DNA of 64,000 nucleotides from Lachnoclostridium phytofermentans (GCF_000733755.1 NZ_JPOF01000008.1:372001-436000), one strand, 5' to 3'; positions 1 through 10,810 are shown, counted from the stretch's first letter. The notes: generated by a model not told the origin, from the letters alone. Translations and numbers: made by a program.

Positions 1-48
1 CAGAAATACTTTGTAAAAGGAATGATGATAGGTGCAGTTAAGGAATAA
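1..48 (+). CDS. C-terminal end of a carbohydrate ABC transporter permease (partial)
   Basis: Reading frame 1 is open from the window edge to a TAA at 46-48 and encodes 15 residues ending MMIGAVKE. This tail (QKYFVKGMMIGAVKE) resembles the C-terminus of LplC/YtcP-type sugar ABC permeases, which commonly end in a KGxxxGAVK sequence. It lies 22 bp ahead of a lipoprotein solute-binding protein, the usual gene order for such importers. The assignment rests on a short tail plus context, so the specific family is likely but not certain; the rest of the gene is outside the window. Confidence 0.6.
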   Translation, partial: QKYFVKGMMIGAVKE

Positions 49-70
49 AATATTAAGGGAGGATTTTACA

Positions 71-1768
71 ATGAAAATGGGTAGCAAAAAATGGATTGCA
101 TTACTATTGGTTTTTACAATGCTGTTTTCTCTCGCTGCATGTGGTGAGAAGAAAGAAAAACCAACCGGAGCGGAACCAACAGTGGGGGCGACAACGGAAC
201 CAACTAAAGCAGCAGATGGTACTACAGATGGAACCAAGGATAATAACAATCAGGAAGAAGTAGTCCCTGGTTGGCAGAAAAACGCATCCGATAAGGTTGA
301 CTTAACATGGTACATAAACTTCTCTTGGTTTACTACTCCTTGGGGTGAGAACTTAGTTTCCAAGACAATCACAGAAGAAACAGGATGTAACATTGAATTT
401 ATCGTTCCAGCTGGTAACGAAGCAGAGAAGTTAAATTCCTTGATCGCATCAGATTCTTTACCAGATTTATTAACACTTGGCTGGTGGGAAGGTCAAGTAA
501 ATCAGATGATTGAAGATGGTATGGTTTATGCTTTGGATGAACTTGCAACACAGTATGATCCTTACTGGTTTGAAGTAGCAGATGAAGGACGTATTGGCTG
601 GTTCACAAAAGATGATGGACATATCTATGGATATCCAAACTCTTCTTTCTCGCCACAGGATTATGAAAAATATGATAACATCTCTTCCAATCAGACTTTT
701 CTTGTAAGAAAAGATATGTATGAAGCAATTGGAAGCCCAGATATGACAACACCAGAAGGATTTATTGCAGCAGTAAAAGCTGCGGCAGCTATGTTCCCAG
801 AAGTGAATGGACAGCCAATCATTCCAGTGGGTGCTCATGAATTCGGAGCAACTGGTAATGTATCTTTTGACCAGTATTTATCAAACTTCTTAGCAATTCC
901 ATATGAAAAAGATGGACAGTACTATGACAGATATACCGATGCTGAGTTAGTTCGTTGGTTAAAAGCATTCCGTGAGTTAGGTGCAGAAGGATTTCTAAAA
1001 GAAGATATCTTTGTTGACAAGAGAGCACAGATGGAAGAAAAGATTGCACAGGGACGTTACTTCTGCATGTTATATCAGAGAACCGACTTAGCAGATCAGC
1101 AAAAAGTATTATATAAGAACGATCCAAACAGTATCTATATCGCAGTAGATGGACCAAAGAACTCCAAAGGTGATGCTTATACGTTACCTGGAACAGGTAT
1201 CAATGGCTGGTGTGTAACCATGATTTCTAAGAAATGTGAGCGCCCTGATCGTGCAATCCAATTATGTTCCTACTTAATGAGTGAACGTGGACAGCACATG
1301 ACTTGGTTAGGTGTGGAAGGTGTAACTTGGGATTATGTAGATGGTAAAGAGACAATGAAACCAGAAGTTAAGGAGCTTTTAACAACAGACCGTACTGCTT
1401 ATGATAAACAGTATGGAGCAGATTCCTGCTACTGGATGTTCCAGGACAATGCAATGTCTTTAAAATGGGCTGTTGAAACACCAGAACCACTTGGACAGAT
1501 GGAGCGCTGGACCTTCCCATATGTAATTTCAGTATCCCAATATGATGTAAGCCTTGCAGCAGATTCCGATGAAAGTGATATCCAGAGTAAGGTAGATAAT
1601 GAATGGGGTGTTGTATTACCACAGTTATTATTAGCTAAGACAGAAGCAGATTTTGATAATATCTGGAACGCATTCATTCAGAAGAGAAAAGATTTCGGTA
1701 TTGATAAAGTTCTTGAAACAAAGACCGGAATGATGAACGTAGCAAAAGAAAAATTAGGACTTAAGTAA
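71..1768 (+). CDS. Extracellular solute-binding lipoprotein of a sugar ABC importer
   Basis: A 565-residue protein with a lipoprotein signal: basic N-terminus, hydrophobic stretch to about residue 20 and a lipobox LAAC with Cys24 as the lipid-modified residue. A Thr/Glu/Pro-rich linker (about 25-75) precedes the binding domain. Size and overall look fit the family 1 (LplA-type) oligosaccharide-binding proteins. It should capture a sugar outside the membrane and hand it to the permease whose tail is at 1-48. The start at 71 is chosen over an upstream in-frame ATG at 32 because an AGGGAGG site sits just before it and the signal peptide then begins correctly. The ligand cannot be read from sequence. 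A terminator follows at 1837. Confidence 0.9.
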   Translation: MKMGSKKWIALLLVFTMLFSLAACGEKKEKPTGAEPTVGATTEPTKAADGTTDGTKDNNNQEEVVPGWQKNASDKVDLTWYINFSWFTTPWGENLVSKTITEETGCNIEFIVPAGNEAEKLNSLIASDSLPDLLTLGWWEGQVNQMIEDGMVYALDELATQYDPYWFEVADEGRIGWFTKDDGHIYGYPNSSFSPQDYEKYDNISSNQTFLVRKDMYEAIGSPDMTTPEGFIAAVKAAAAMFPEVNGQPIIPVGAHEFGATGNVSFDQYLSNFLAIPYEKDGQYYDRYTDAELVRWLKAFRELGAEGFLKEDIFVDKRAQMEEKIAQGRYFCMLYQRTDLADQQKVLYKNDPNSIYIAVDGPKNSKGDAYTLPGTGINGWCVTMISKKCERPDRAIQLCSYLMSERGQHMTWLGVEGVTWDYVDGKETMKPEVKELLTTDRTAYDKQYGADSCYWMFQDNAMSLKWAVETPEPLGQMERWTFPYVISVSQYDVSLAADSDESDIQSKVDNEWGVVLPQLLLAKTEADFDNIWNAFIQKRKDFGIDKVLETKTGMMNVAKEKLGLK

Positions 1769-1794
1769 AATTGGAATTAGGACTTAAGTAAAAT
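1752..1794 (+). repeat. 20-bp direct duplication across the stop codon of the binding-protein gene
   Basis: The 20-bp sequence AATTAGGACTTAAGTAAAAT occurs perfectly twice, at 1752-1771 and 1775-1794, with a 23-bp period. The first copy holds the real stop codon; the second lies in the 3' untranslated region. It looks like a small tandem duplication with no effect on the protein. Confidence 0.9.
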
Positions 1795-1836
1795 AGAATC
1801 AAATAGTCTTATCGCTATAATCTGATATCGTGTGTT

Positions 1837-1883
1837 GGAAAAACAGCCTGTTCTAAGGAATTTTACAGGTTGTTTTTCCCATA
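1837..1883 (+). terminator. Intrinsic terminator after the binding-protein gene
   Basis: Inverted repeat GGAAAAACAGCCTGT / ACAGGTTGTTTTTCC with a short loop. The T-rich 3' arm serves as the tail. It separates the importer genes from the kinase gene at 1953. Confidence 0.7.
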
Positions 1884-1952
1884 TCAAGTTGGAGCTTAGT
1901 TTTGACATAAACATAAAAATGCACGATTCTAAGTGCAGGAATAGGTGTCGCT

Positions 1953-3752
1953 ATGAGAAAACTTAAACAGCTTTTTCAAACAATGAAGTTAAATCATAAA
2001 ATAACGGTATTGATCATTGGGACCATAGTGATTCCTATGGTTATTTTAGCTGTCCTACTTTTTCAAAACATGAGGGAATCCATAATAAAAGAAAAAGTAA
2101 AAAATGTTGAAATTAGCATTAATCAAAGCTATAACCATATTCAAAAAAATGTGGAACTATGTCATATGTCAACTCAGGTTATCTTAAACAGTGAAGATTT
2201 TTGGGACAAATTAATAGAGTTTCAAAACTCCAAAGTTGTGGATAAAAATGAACTATTAGAATTCTCAAGAATTGATGTCCGAAACATTGAACGATTAGTA
2301 AATAGTAATCCTTATCTTTATCAAATAAGAATTTACATACCAACCAAAAAAGTTCCAGAAATGATGCCTATCCTTTATCATATGGATCGATTGGATAACT
2401 TTGATTGGTATGAAAAAGAGGATAGTCGAAAGATGGTATGGAATTTTGATTATGTAGACACCATTTTCCCTTATTATGTATTAAAACCATCGAAACATAT
2501 TGTATCGCTCACCACGAAAGTTCGTGCTTCCAAGAAAAAGATCAATGCGTTAATCGAAGTAGCTACGAAGATGGATGTTTTATTTCCCGATATCTACGAA
2601 GCAGATGAAGAGCAGTGGACCTGTTTTGTAGATGAGCAGGGGACGTATTTTTATGGTGAAGGAGATCACAATCAGAAATGGGTAGAATTTGCGGAGGGAG
2701 TATTTAAAACAATACCTAAGGATACCAAGGAATCTTATTATTACAATATGTATCTTGATGAAGAACCAGTCGTAGTTGGGTATATTCCGCTGGAGCAGTT
2801 TAATGGACATCTGCTTAAGATTGTATCTTTAAAGAAAGCTTTTCAAGATATTAATGAAAAGAGAAATGTATTCCTTATTGGATTCTTTGGCGTTGTGGCG
2901 GTTCTAATTTTTGCAGCAAATTTCCTGGTTCGCTTGGTACTTCGTGATTTTTATCGAGTAATTCATACGGTTACGAAGGTAAAGGAGGGGGATTTAGCGA
3001 TACGAGTCCCTGTCTGTTCTAGTAATGAAATCGGTCAATTAAGCGGACAGATTAATGACATGATGGATACGATTACTAGTTTGATGGAGGATCAATTAAA
3101 AAGAGAACTTTTAGTGAAAGATAGTGAGATTAGGGCACTACAGAATCAAATCAATGCTCATTTTATCTATAATGTACTGGAATCCATTAAGATGATGGCA
3201 GAGGTGGAGGAACGTTACGATATAGCAGATGCCGTTACCTCGCTTGGTAAGTTGTTACGCTATAGCATGAAATGGGTATCAAAGAACGTAACAGTGAGAG
3301 AGGAAGTTGACTATATTAAAAATTATCTGGCCCTCATAAATCTTCGATTTGATTATGAAATCTATTTAAGTATTAATATGCCTGAGATTATTTGGAGTCA
3401 GGAAATACCTAAGATGTCATTACAACCAATCATAGAAAATGCGATTTGTCATGGAATTGAAGAGATTGCGGAGAATACGAGCATCTATATGAAGGGGATA
3501 GTGTTTGAGGATTATTGTACCATTGAAATCACCGACTCAGGTAAGGGAATGTCAGAAGAAGAGGTTAGAAGGCTGCAACGTAAAATTTCTGGTGAGATAG
3601 AAACAAGTGGAAGCTCCGGAAATGGTATAGGGTTAAAGAATGTACAAGATCGTATCAAAATTAGTTTTGGAGAACCTTACGGCATCAGCGTAGCATCAAG
3701 GGAGGGCTTGTTTACCAAGGTTATCGTAAAGATACCATTGATCCTAAGATAG
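1953..3752 (+). CDS. YesM-type sensor histidine kinase
   Basis: A 599-residue membrane kinase. TM1 is at about residues 18-38, followed by an extracellular sensor region to about 305, TM2 at about 306-328, and a HAMP linker (VKEGDLAIRVP). The His_kinase domain carries the phospho-accepting His403 in NQINAHFIYN, and the ATPase domain shows an N-box (QPIIENAICHG) and a G-box (DSGKGM). The family consensus around the histidine is NPHFLYN; here Pro is Ala. It lies 12 bp ahead of an AraC-type response regulator, the standard YesM-YesN pairing that controls sugar-uptake operons. The binding protein just upstream suggests a carbohydrate signal, which is inference. Confidence 0.93.
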   Translation: MRKLKQLFQTMKLNHKITVLIIGTIVIPMVILAVLLFQNMRESIIKEKVKNVEISINQSYNHIQKNVELCHMSTQVILNSEDFWDKLIEFQNSKVVDKNELLEFSRIDVRNIERLVNSNPYLYQIRIYIPTKKVPEMMPILYHMDRLDNFDWYEKEDSRKMVWNFDYVDTIFPYYVLKPSKHIVSLTTKVRASKKKINALIEVATKMDVLFPDIYEADEEQWTCFVDEQGTYFYGEGDHNQKWVEFAEGVFKTIPKDTKESYYYNMYLDEEPVVVGYIPLEQFNGHLLKIVSLKKAFQDINEKRNVFLIGFFGVVAVLIFAANFLVRLVLRDFYRVIHTVTKVKEGDLAIRVPVCSSNEIGQLSGQINDMMDTITSLMEDQLKRELLVKDSEIRALQNQINAHFIYNVLESIKMMAEVEERYDIADAVTSLGKLLRYSMKWVSKNVTVREEVDYIKNYLALINLRFDYEIYLSINMPEIIWSQEIPKMSLQPIIENAICHGIEEIAENTSIYMKGIVFEDYCTIEITDSGKGMSEEEVRRLQRKISGEIETSGSSGNGIGLKNVQDRIKISFGEPYGISVASREGLFTKVIVKIPLILR

Positions 3753-3764
3753 GGAGGGAATTCC

Positions 3765-5345
3765 ATGAAGAAGCTTTTGATTGTAGAAGACGAGAAAATG
3801 ATCAGGCAGGGATTAAAAAGTATCGCAATGCGTGCACCTGTTAAAATCGAGCAAATTATAGAATGTAAAAATGGGGAAGAAGCATTAGAAGTGGTAAAAA
3901 ATGAGGTAATCGATGTCATGATTACAGACATTCGAATGCCTGGGAAAGATGGTATAACGTTAGTAAAAGAGATTCAAGACTTGCCGCATGTACCCAAAAC
4001 AGTAGTAATTAGCGGTTATGATGATTTTAATTATGCGGTTGAGTTATTACGCTGTGGAGCTAAGGATTATTTATTAAAACCAATAGAACGTGAAAAAATA
4101 TTTGATGTTTTAACAAAGTTAGAAAAGGAACTTTGTGAGGAGAAGGAAGAAGAAGAAAAGAGAAATATCGTGTGGCAACAGCAGTTGCGTTATTGCATGT
4201 TAGAGGATGCTAGCTTAGATAGAGAAGGTTGTAAGTTGGCTTTTGAAGAGTTTCTACAAAAAGAGCCATATCTTTTATGCTGCACAAATGTTTGGAATGA
4301 AGATTGGTTAAAGGAAACCGATATCATAGGCTTAACAAAGATGCAGTATCAAAATATATACATAATGAGAGCATCGCAAAAGGAACAGGCGCAGAAGATC
4401 TTTTGTGATGATTATATTGGATTTAGTGAGGAACATACTGAGTTTGAAGAATTAAAGCTTACTTTTAAAGAAGCATTGTTTGCAAGAAAACAATCCTTTT
4501 ATCAAGAAATTCATCAGATTGATTATAAAGATTATTGTAATAAATTATGTAAAAATGAGAAGAAAGAAGAGGATAAGAAAGAAGAGCATAAGAAAGAAAA
4601 GAATAAGAAAGAAAACTATAAGAAAGATAACAATAAGAGAGAAGAGATTAAACTCGACTCTTCCGATGAAATAGTATTTGAATATAAGGAAAATGAGATT
4701 GATCAATATGTCCAACTGTTTGGAACAAGCAAGTGGGAACAGAATGATAAATTTATCAAAAATCTACATTACAATGTGAAATGTGGAAAGATTACCCCAG
4801 AGGAATTTGAACATACTATTCATTATTTAATGGAGGGAATTAAGAGCAATTATCAAAATGTGATAGATTTTAATGATTTCCAGGTGCTACACCATAAGAG
4901 TATCTATGAATATGATACCGTTATAAAATATTTAAAGAGATTAATGGAATGGCTGAATGTACTTCATGGTAGGATTATGTCTGAGTTCTCTGATTTTAAG
5001 AACAAACAAAAGATTCAAACTGCATTAATTTTTATCAGACAAAATTACAACAAGGACTTAAATATGGCAGTTGTCTCTAATTTTATTTCGATGAACTATT
5101 CCTTGTTTTCCTATGCTTTTAAGCAGTATACCGGTACCTATTTTGTTCAATATTTAAAAGACCTTCGAATTGCAAAAGCGAAAGAATTACTTACAGAAAC
5201 AGAAAAAAAGATAGTGGAAATCAGTAATGAAGTCGGATATGAAAATGAAAAACATTTTATGAAGATATTCAAACATCACTGTGGAGTGTCACCATCGGAA
5301 TATCGAAAAAATTCATATGTTGGGAAAGTAAAACCAGTGCAGTAG
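3765..5345 (+). CDS. YesN-type response regulator with AraC DNA-binding domain
   Basis: A 526-residue protein: N-terminal receiver domain (1 to about 120) with phospho-acceptor Asp55 in MITDIRMPG and conserved Lys in LLKPIE, then a long middle region, then a C-terminal AraC-type double helix-turn-helix (about 430-520; motif [20 protein letters not shown]). It is the partner of the kinase at 1953 and probably activates sugar-transport or enzyme genes. The middle region contains a Lys/Glu/Asn-rich tract (about residues 265-295) encoded by a 15-bp tandem repeat, which looks like an expanded linker. The start has a good AGGGAGG site. The gene is followed 16 bp later by a chemoreceptor. Confidence 0.93.
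   Translation: MKKLLIVEDEKMIRQGLKSIAMRAPVKIEQIIECKNGEEALEVVKNEVIDVMITDIRMPGKDGITLVKEIQDLPHVPKTVVISGYDDFNYAVELLRCGAKDYLLKPIEREKIFDVLTKLEKELCEEKEEEEKRNIVWQQQLRYCMLEDASLDREGCKLAFEEFLQKEPYLLCCTNVWNEDWLKETDIIGLTKMQYQNIYIMRASQKEQAQKIFCDDYIGFSEEHTEFEELKLTFKEALFARKQSFYQEIHQIDYKDYCNKLCKNEKKEEDKKEEHKKEKNKKENYKKDNNKREEIKLDSSDEIVFEYKENEIDQYVQLFGTSKWEQNDKFIKNLHYNVKCGKITPEEFEHTIHYLMEGIKSNYQNVIDFNDFQVLHHKSIYEYDTVIKYLKRLMEWLNVLHGRIMSEFSDFKNKQKIQTALIFIRQNYNKDLNMAVVSNFISMNYSLFSYAFKQYTGTYFVQYLKDLRIAKAKELLTETEKKIVEISNEVGYENEKHFMKIFKHHCGVSPSEYRKNSYVGKVKPVQ
4558..4647 (+). repeat. 15-bp coding tandem repeat in the YesN linker
   Basis: About six imperfect units of the form ATAAGAAAGAANNNN in register with the reading frame, each giving a Lys-Lys/Arg-Glu/Asp-rich pentapeptide. 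Because 15 is a multiple of 3, gain or loss of units would only lengthen or shorten the linker. Confidence 0.85.
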
Positions 5346-5361
5346 CAAAGGAGAAGATACG

Positions 5362-7476
5362 ATGGGGGCTAAATTAAGAAAAGTAAAGCAGAAAAAAACA
5401 TCTGGTTTTTTGGCATATAGTAATCGAGTACGATACAAATTAATTGGTGCCTATCTGGTTCCAGTTGCACTTATTATATTACTTGGAATCCTCTCTTATA
5501 GCAAATCCTCCAAAGGGATTATACATAGTTATGAGACTTCCAGTTTATCAACGCTAGAGATGATGGCAAATTATTTTAAACTTGGTTTTGAAGGTGTTCA
5601 GGGGAAGGCAACTCAGATTAATACCAATGAAAGTATTAGGAAGTATTATTCCGGAGCTTTCGAAGGCAATAAGACAGAGGAATTGGAACAGTTTCGTATC
5701 GTCCAAAATCATCTTGTATCCTATGCGATGAATGATAGTGTTGTGCAAGATATCTTTGTTTTTGGCAGTTATGGTAATGGTGCTTCCACCCGTGGCAGTG
5801 CACCCGCGAATTTATATCAGACCTTTCAAAATTCTGACGAGGGTAAAGCGTTTATAGAATCGAAGGCACGATATGAATGGAACGGTTATCATCATTATTT
5901 TGACGAAGTCGTGAACATTGAAGGAAGAGACTATGGATTCTCACTCAATTGGTATCTCTATAATGCCAATAACAAAAAGATAGGACTCATTGTTATTGAT
6001 ATTAAAAAAGAGTTTCTTATTAATGCAATGGAGGATGCGAATTTCCTTGAGGGATCTATCGTTGGATTTGTGACAGGAGATGGAAGAGAGCTGTTATCCG
6101 GTGATTACAAAGAAAGTTTTAGGTTTCTAGAAACACCATTTTATGAATCCATGAAAGAAAAATCCAGTGATATCGATACCTCCTTACAATTAGGAGATAG
6201 CTCCTATGTTACCTACGATGGAACGAAATATTTATTTCTAACGGTACCGTTAAAGGAACAAAATGCTTCGATCTGTGCACTAATCCCACGGAATATGATT
6301 ACAAAACAGGCAGACGAGGTATTAAGAATTACGATTGCTGTCGTTATTGTGGCATGTATTATTGCAATTATACTTGGAGGAAAGATAGCAAATGGTATCG
6401 GAAGTACGATAAAAAAAGCAAACAAAACCTTATATGAGGCTTCTGAAGGTAATCTAAATACTAGACTAATGTTAAAAAGAAGAGATGAATTTGCAAATCT
6501 ATCTCAAGGTATTAATACAATGATTTCTAGTATGAGGCAGTTATTAATCCGAATGACGGATGTTAGCAATGTGGTTCTTACGAATATAAAAGAATTAACA
6601 AGTCATTCTGGAATCATGAGAAATGGCACTAGAGAAATCAGCAAAGCAGTGGAAGAAATTGAAGGTGGTGCTAACCTGCAGGCAACAGATTCCTGTGAAT
6701 GCTTAAATCAGATGAATCATTTGTCAAAGCAGATCACGACAGTAAGTGAGAAAGCAGCAAATATCGATACAATAGCGCAAACTACAAAGCAGGTAGTAAC
6801 GGAAAGCATGGTAGTTGTTGAGGAATTAACAAAGAAAGCAAATGATACGGTTTCGGTTACTAAGGTCGTGATAGAAGATATTGAGAAGCTCCAGATAAAA
6901 TCAGGTGCAATCCAAGCAATCCTTGGAACAATAAACGAAATTGCGGGACAGACGAATCTGCTATCGCTAAATGCATCCATTGAAGCAGCAAGAGCTGGGG
7001 AAGCAGGGCGTGGATTTGCTGTTGTTGCAGAGGAGATTAGAAAACTGTCAGAGCAGTCTCAAAATGCAGCAAATGAAATTGCCAAAATTATCGAAGATAT
7101 TGCACTACAGACAAAGGAAACTGTAGGTACAGCAAAGAAGGCAGAGACGATTGTAGGCTCTCAGGAAGTTTCTTTAAAACGAACCGTGAAAGCATTTGGT
7201 AATATTGGTGAAAGAGTAACTGAGCTATCGGAAGATCTTCAAACAATATTATACGGAATGAGAGATATTGAGGAGGTAAAGAATGGTACGTTAAGAGCAA
7301 TTGAAAATATTACTGCAACCTCACAACAAACAGCAGCTGCAACGAATCAATTATTGTCTACAGCAGGAAATCAAACCTCTTCAGTCGATGCGCTTGGTCT
7401 CGTTGCGGTAGCACTAGAAGATGCAGTAAAAGACCTAGAGAAAACAGTGTCGTCCTATAGAATCAATGAAGATTAG
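5362..7476 (+). CDS. Methyl-accepting chemotaxis protein
   Basis: A 704-residue chemoreceptor. TM1 is at about 26-46, an extracellular Cache-like sensor follows to about 320, TM2 is at about 322-345, then a HAMP segment and a cytoplasmic signalling domain. The signalling hairpin tip, which contacts CheA/CheW, is clear: [20 protein letters not shown] followed by [17 protein letters not shown]. It would couple an external signal to motility. It sits 16 bp after the YesN-type regulator with a GGAG site before its ATG, so it is probably co-transcribed with the two-component system. That suggests one sugar cue drives both gene expression and taxis, which is inference. Confidence 0.95.
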   Translation: MGAKLRKVKQKKTSGFLAYSNRVRYKLIGAYLVPVALIILLGILSYSKSSKGIIHSYETSSLSTLEMMANYFKLGFEGVQGKATQINTNESIRKYYSGAFEGNKTEELEQFRIVQNHLVSYAMNDSVVQDIFVFGSYGNGASTRGSAPANLYQTFQNSDEGKAFIESKARYEWNGYHHYFDEVVNIEGRDYGFSLNWYLYNANNKKIGLIVIDIKKEFLINAMEDANFLEGSIVGFVTGDGRELLSGDYKESFRFLETPFYESMKEKSSDIDTSLQLGDSSYVTYDGTKYLFLTVPLKEQNASICALIPRNMITKQADEVLRITIAVVIVACIIAIILGGKIANGIGSTIKKANKTLYEASEGNLNTRLMLKRRDEFANLSQGINTMISSMRQLLIRMTDVSNVVLTNIKELTSHSGIMRNGTREISKAVEEIEGGANLQATDSCECLNQMNHLSKQITTVSEKAANIDTIAQTTKQVVTESMVVVEELTKKANDTVSVTKVVIEDIEKLQIKSGAIQAILGTINEIAGQTNLLSLNASIEAARAGEAGRGFAVVAEEIRKLSEQSQNAANEIAKIIEDIALQTKETVGTAKKAETIVGSQEVSLKRTVKAFGNIGERVTELSEDLQTILYGMRDIEEVKNGTLRAIENITATSQQTAAATNQLLSTAGNQTSSVDALGLVAVALEDAVKDLEKTVSSYRINED

Positions 7477-7628
7477 TAAAGTTTGCAGATTATGTATGCG
7501 TTATAAGTCAAATACCAATGTGCATGACTTCGTCATTGTAATGTGCTTTGTGTAAGGGCTTATTAGAAGTTTTGTACCTGCATTATCCTCGGATCAAACT
7601 TTAGTTACATAGGAATGGAGGAAAATAT

Positions 7629-10600
7629 ATGTTTGACAACAAAGGAAGATTTATAATACGAAATTATGCAAAAGAGAGTCCTTTTGCAAGCTTTTTACCT
7701 GGAATTAGTGGAAAATACGGAATTCCAATCTGGTGTTTTTATGTAAATCGGGGACAGGCAGTGACTAGTTTTGGAGTGTTGGATAAAGATCATTCTATCA
7801 TGGAATTCTATCCTGCGCATCAGGCTTATCAAATAACGAAAACCAATGGGTTTCGAACTTTTTTAAAGATTGACCACTCCTATACGGAAGCATTTACCGA
7901 GGAAGACAGAGAGCATGCGATGTATATCGGAATGAATGAGCTGGAATTGGAAGAAAAGATAGAACAAAAAATAAGTGTGAATGTTACATATTTTACCTTA
8001 CCAAATGAAGCGCTTGGTGGATTAGTTCGAAAAGTTACAGTGAAAAATATTGATACTACGGAACATCTAGTAGAACTATTAGATGGTATGCCTTCCTTAA
8101 TACCCTATGGAGTAAGCCTCAATTCAATGAAGGAGATGGGGCAGACCACAAAAGCCTGGATGCAAGTTGAAAATTTATCAGAGCGTTTGCCATTTTTTAA
8201 AGTAAGAGCCAGTATGGAGGATTCTGTCGATGTTCATGAAGTTATTGGGGGACATTTCTCTTTTGGAATTGATGGTAAGGGGCTTCTGCCTGTTTTAGTA
8301 GATCCTTATCTTGTTTTTGGTTACGATACTTCTCTTACAAAGGCAATTGGCTTTAAAGAGGGAGAACTCAATTACTTATTAAGAAAGAATCAGGTGGTAA
8401 CCAATAATCTTCCTTGTAGTTTCTTTGCAAAACAAAAAATATTAATGCCAGAAGAAGAGTTTACAATTTATGAGGTGATTGGGCAGGCAAAGAGCATTGC
8501 TACTGTTCGGGAATTCGCCACCAGTTGTGTGTCAGAGGGATATTTCAAGAAAAAATATGAAGAAGCAATCGCTTTAACGGAGGATCTTTGTAAAGGAATT
8601 GAAACGAAAACTGCATCGCCTGTATTTGATGCCTATTGCAAACAAACCTATCTTGATAATATTTTACGTGGTGGCTATCCAATAAAGTTAGGGAAAGATA
8701 AAATATTCTATCTTTATTCCAGAAAACATGGTGATATTGAGAGAGACTATAACTTTTTTAGCATGTTACCGGAGTACTACTCTCAGGGGAATGCAAATTA
8801 TAGAGATGTGAATCAAAACAGACGATGTGACGTATTATTTTCACCCTTTGTTGAAGATGAATGCATTAAAATGTTTTATAATCTGATTCAAATCGATGGA
8901 TATAATCCGTTGGCGGTGCAAAAAGCTACCTTTTGTATACCTTCGGAAAAAATGGAGGAAGCCGTATCAATACTACCAATCAAAGAAAAGGTGAATGGTT
9001 ACAACTTCTTTCAAAACTCGTTTACTCCAGGGAGTTTTTTGGGTTTCTTAGAACAGCAGGGATGTACTGATAAAGAGACACTAGAGAACACCTTATCCTC
9101 TGTAATGGAAGTTTCCGAAAGTGAAATCGCAGCTTCCTTCGGAGAAGGTTATTGGGTGGATCATTGGACCTATAATTTAGATTTGGTGGAAGCTTTTCTA
9201 TCGATTTATCCGGAGAGAGAAGAAGACTTATTCTATCATGATATTACGTATACTTATTTTGAATCAATGGCTATCGTAAATAAAAGGCAGAATCGTTATG
9301 TTGAAACTAAGAATGGACTTCGTCAGTATAAGTCTCTAGATAAGGGAAGTAAAAAAGAAGTTGCGCACAAGCAGTTACGTTGTGATTATGGAAAAGGTTC
9401 TGTGTATCAAACATCATTATTAGAAAAACTTTTATTATTAATTTCCATCAAAATTGCTACCCTTGATCCGGAAGGAATGGGTATTGAGATGGAAGCAGGA
9501 AAACCCGGGTGGTATGATGCATTAAATGGTTTGCCGGGAATCTTTGGATCATCTATGTGTGAAACAATAGAATTGGAGCGTATGATATCCTTTGTTTTAT
9601 CTATCGTGAATCGTTATCCAAACAATGTTCCAGTAGCGTTGGAAATAAAAGAACTAATGGAAAATCTGTATGAAGTTTCAAGAAGAGAGATTACTTCCAT
9701 GGAGGCATGGGATTTAAGGAATAATAGTAAGGAAAATTACAGAGAGAAAACAAAATTAGGTGTCGAAGGTACCAAAGAGGTTCTCATGGTAGAAGATATC
9801 AGAGCCATGCTTACTACCTGGTCTTTCCTTGTAAAGAAAGGAATTGAGAAAGCAGTAAAGCTTGGAAAAGGAATCTGTCCTACGTATTTCTACTACAAGG
9901 CAAAGGAGTATGAAAAGAAAGAAGATGGTATCTTCATCAAAGAGTTTGAACTTATGTCAATGCCTTATTTCTTAGAAGGTCCAGTCCATTACCTTAAGCT
10001 CGAACAGAGCCAAGAGGAAAAGAAGAGATTATATCAAGCCGTGAAGGAGAGTAATCTGTATGACCGTAAGCTTAAGATGTATAAGGTGAATGAATCACTG
10101 CATAAGGCGTCCTTTGAAGTAGGTCGTTCCACCGCATTTACACCGGGGTGGCTTGAAAATGAGTCTATTTGGCTCCATATGGAATACAAATATTACTTAG
10201 AATTATTAAAGTCAGGGCTATATGAGGAGTATTTTGAAGATTTTAAGAATGGCCTAATACCATTTCTAGAGGAAAAGAAGTATGGTAGAAGTATCTTAGA
10301 GAATTCATCGTTCTTAGCAAGCAGTGCAAATCCTGATGAGAAGATTCATGGAAAAGGCTTTGTTGCAAGACTTAGTGGTTCCACAGCGGAATTTGTTCAT
10401 ATGTGGCAGATTATGATGTTTGGACATAATCCATTCCGGTATGAGCAGGAAGAGCTTTACCTATCCTTAGAACCTATCTTACCAGAATATTTAATTGGTG
10501 AGGATGGTGTAATTAAGGCAACCTTCCTTGGTAAGATACCAGTATGCTATCAGCTTTTAAAGAAGAAAGCCTTATTACCAGGAAGATATAAAGTAGAAAG

Positions 10601-10721
10601 CTATACATTACAGTATGAAGACGGTGAAATAAAACAGATTTCAGAATCAAAGCTACCATGCAAAGAATCAATGGATGTCAGAGATGGCAGAGTAAATAGC
10701 ATCAGTGTCTCTATCAGTTAA
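7629..10721 (+). CDS. Glycoside-phosphorylase-like enzyme (GH161/GH94 type)
   Basis: A 1030-residue cytosolic protein with no signal peptide. It begins with a beta-sandwich-like region (FLPGISGKYGIPIWCFYVNR) and continues into an alpha/alpha-barrel region with HGDIERDYNFF and QGNANYRDVNQNRR (about 365-400), and a later GKPGWYDALNGLPGIFGSSM (about 620-640). These are the kinds of motif seen in large cellobiose-phosphorylase-like proteins. Length of about 1000 fits GH161 (beta-1,3-oligoglucan phosphorylases) better than ordinary GH94 (about 800), but I assign the family from memory. It would cleave an imported oligosaccharide with phosphate, saving ATP. It follows the importer, two-component system and chemoreceptor after a 151-bp gap and ends at a strong terminator. 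Confidence 0.7.
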   Translation: MFDNKGRFIIRNYAKESPFASFLPGISGKYGIPIWCFYVNRGQAVTSFGVLDKDHSIMEFYPAHQAYQITKTNGFRTFLKIDHSYTEAFTEEDREHAMYIGMNELELEEKIEQKISVNVTYFTLPNEALGGLVRKVTVKNIDTTEHLVELLDGMPSLIPYGVSLNSMKEMGQTTKAWMQVENLSERLPFFKVRASMEDSVDVHEVIGGHFSFGIDGKGLLPVLVDPYLVFGYDTSLTKAIGFKEGELNYLLRKNQVVTNNLPCSFFAKQKILMPEEEFTIYEVIGQAKSIATVREFATSCVSEGYFKKKYEEAIALTEDLCKGIETKTASPVFDAYCKQTYLDNILRGGYPIKLGKDKIFYLYSRKHGDIERDYNFFSMLPEYYSQGNANYRDVNQNRRCDVLFSPFVEDECIKMFYNLIQIDGYNPLAVQKATFCIPSEKMEEAVSILPIKEKVNGYNFFQNSFTPGSFLGFLEQQGCTDKETLENTLSSVMEVSESEIAASFGEGYWVDHWTYNLDLVEAFLSIYPEREEDLFYHDITYTYFESMAIVNKRQNRYVETKNGLRQYKSLDKGSKKEVAHKQLRCDYGKGSVYQTSLLEKLLLLISIKIATLDPEGMGIEMEAGKPGWYDALNGLPGIFGSSMCETIELERMISFVLSIVNRYPNNVPVALEIKELMENLYEVSRREITSMEAWDLRNNSKENYREKTKLGVEGTKEVLMVEDIRAMLTTWSFLVKKGIEKAVKLGKGICPTYFYYKAKEYEKKEDGIFIKEFELMSMPYFLEGPVHYLKLEQSQEEKKRLYQAVKESNLYDRKLKMYKVNESLHKASFEVGRSTAFTPGWLENESIWLHMEYKYYLELLKSGLYEEYFEDFKNGLIPFLEEKKYGRSILENSSFLASSANPDEKIHGKGFVARLSGSTAEFVHMWQIMMFGHNPFRYEQEELYLSLEPILPEYLIGEDGVIKATFLGKIPVCYQLLKKKALLPGRYKVESYTLQYEDGEIKQISESKLPCKESMDVRDGRVNSISVSIS

Positions 10722-10810
10722 AGAGTTTGTGCTAAGAAGAGTAATTTTAACCACAATGTATTTTTCTCATACAATATAACAAGTAAAATCGAATCATAAG
10801 ATAGAAAATA

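Noticed and set aside
470-1157. Minus-strand ORFs opposite the binding-protein gene
   Set aside because: Cys/Ile-rich translations typical of antisense frames; no ribosome sites.
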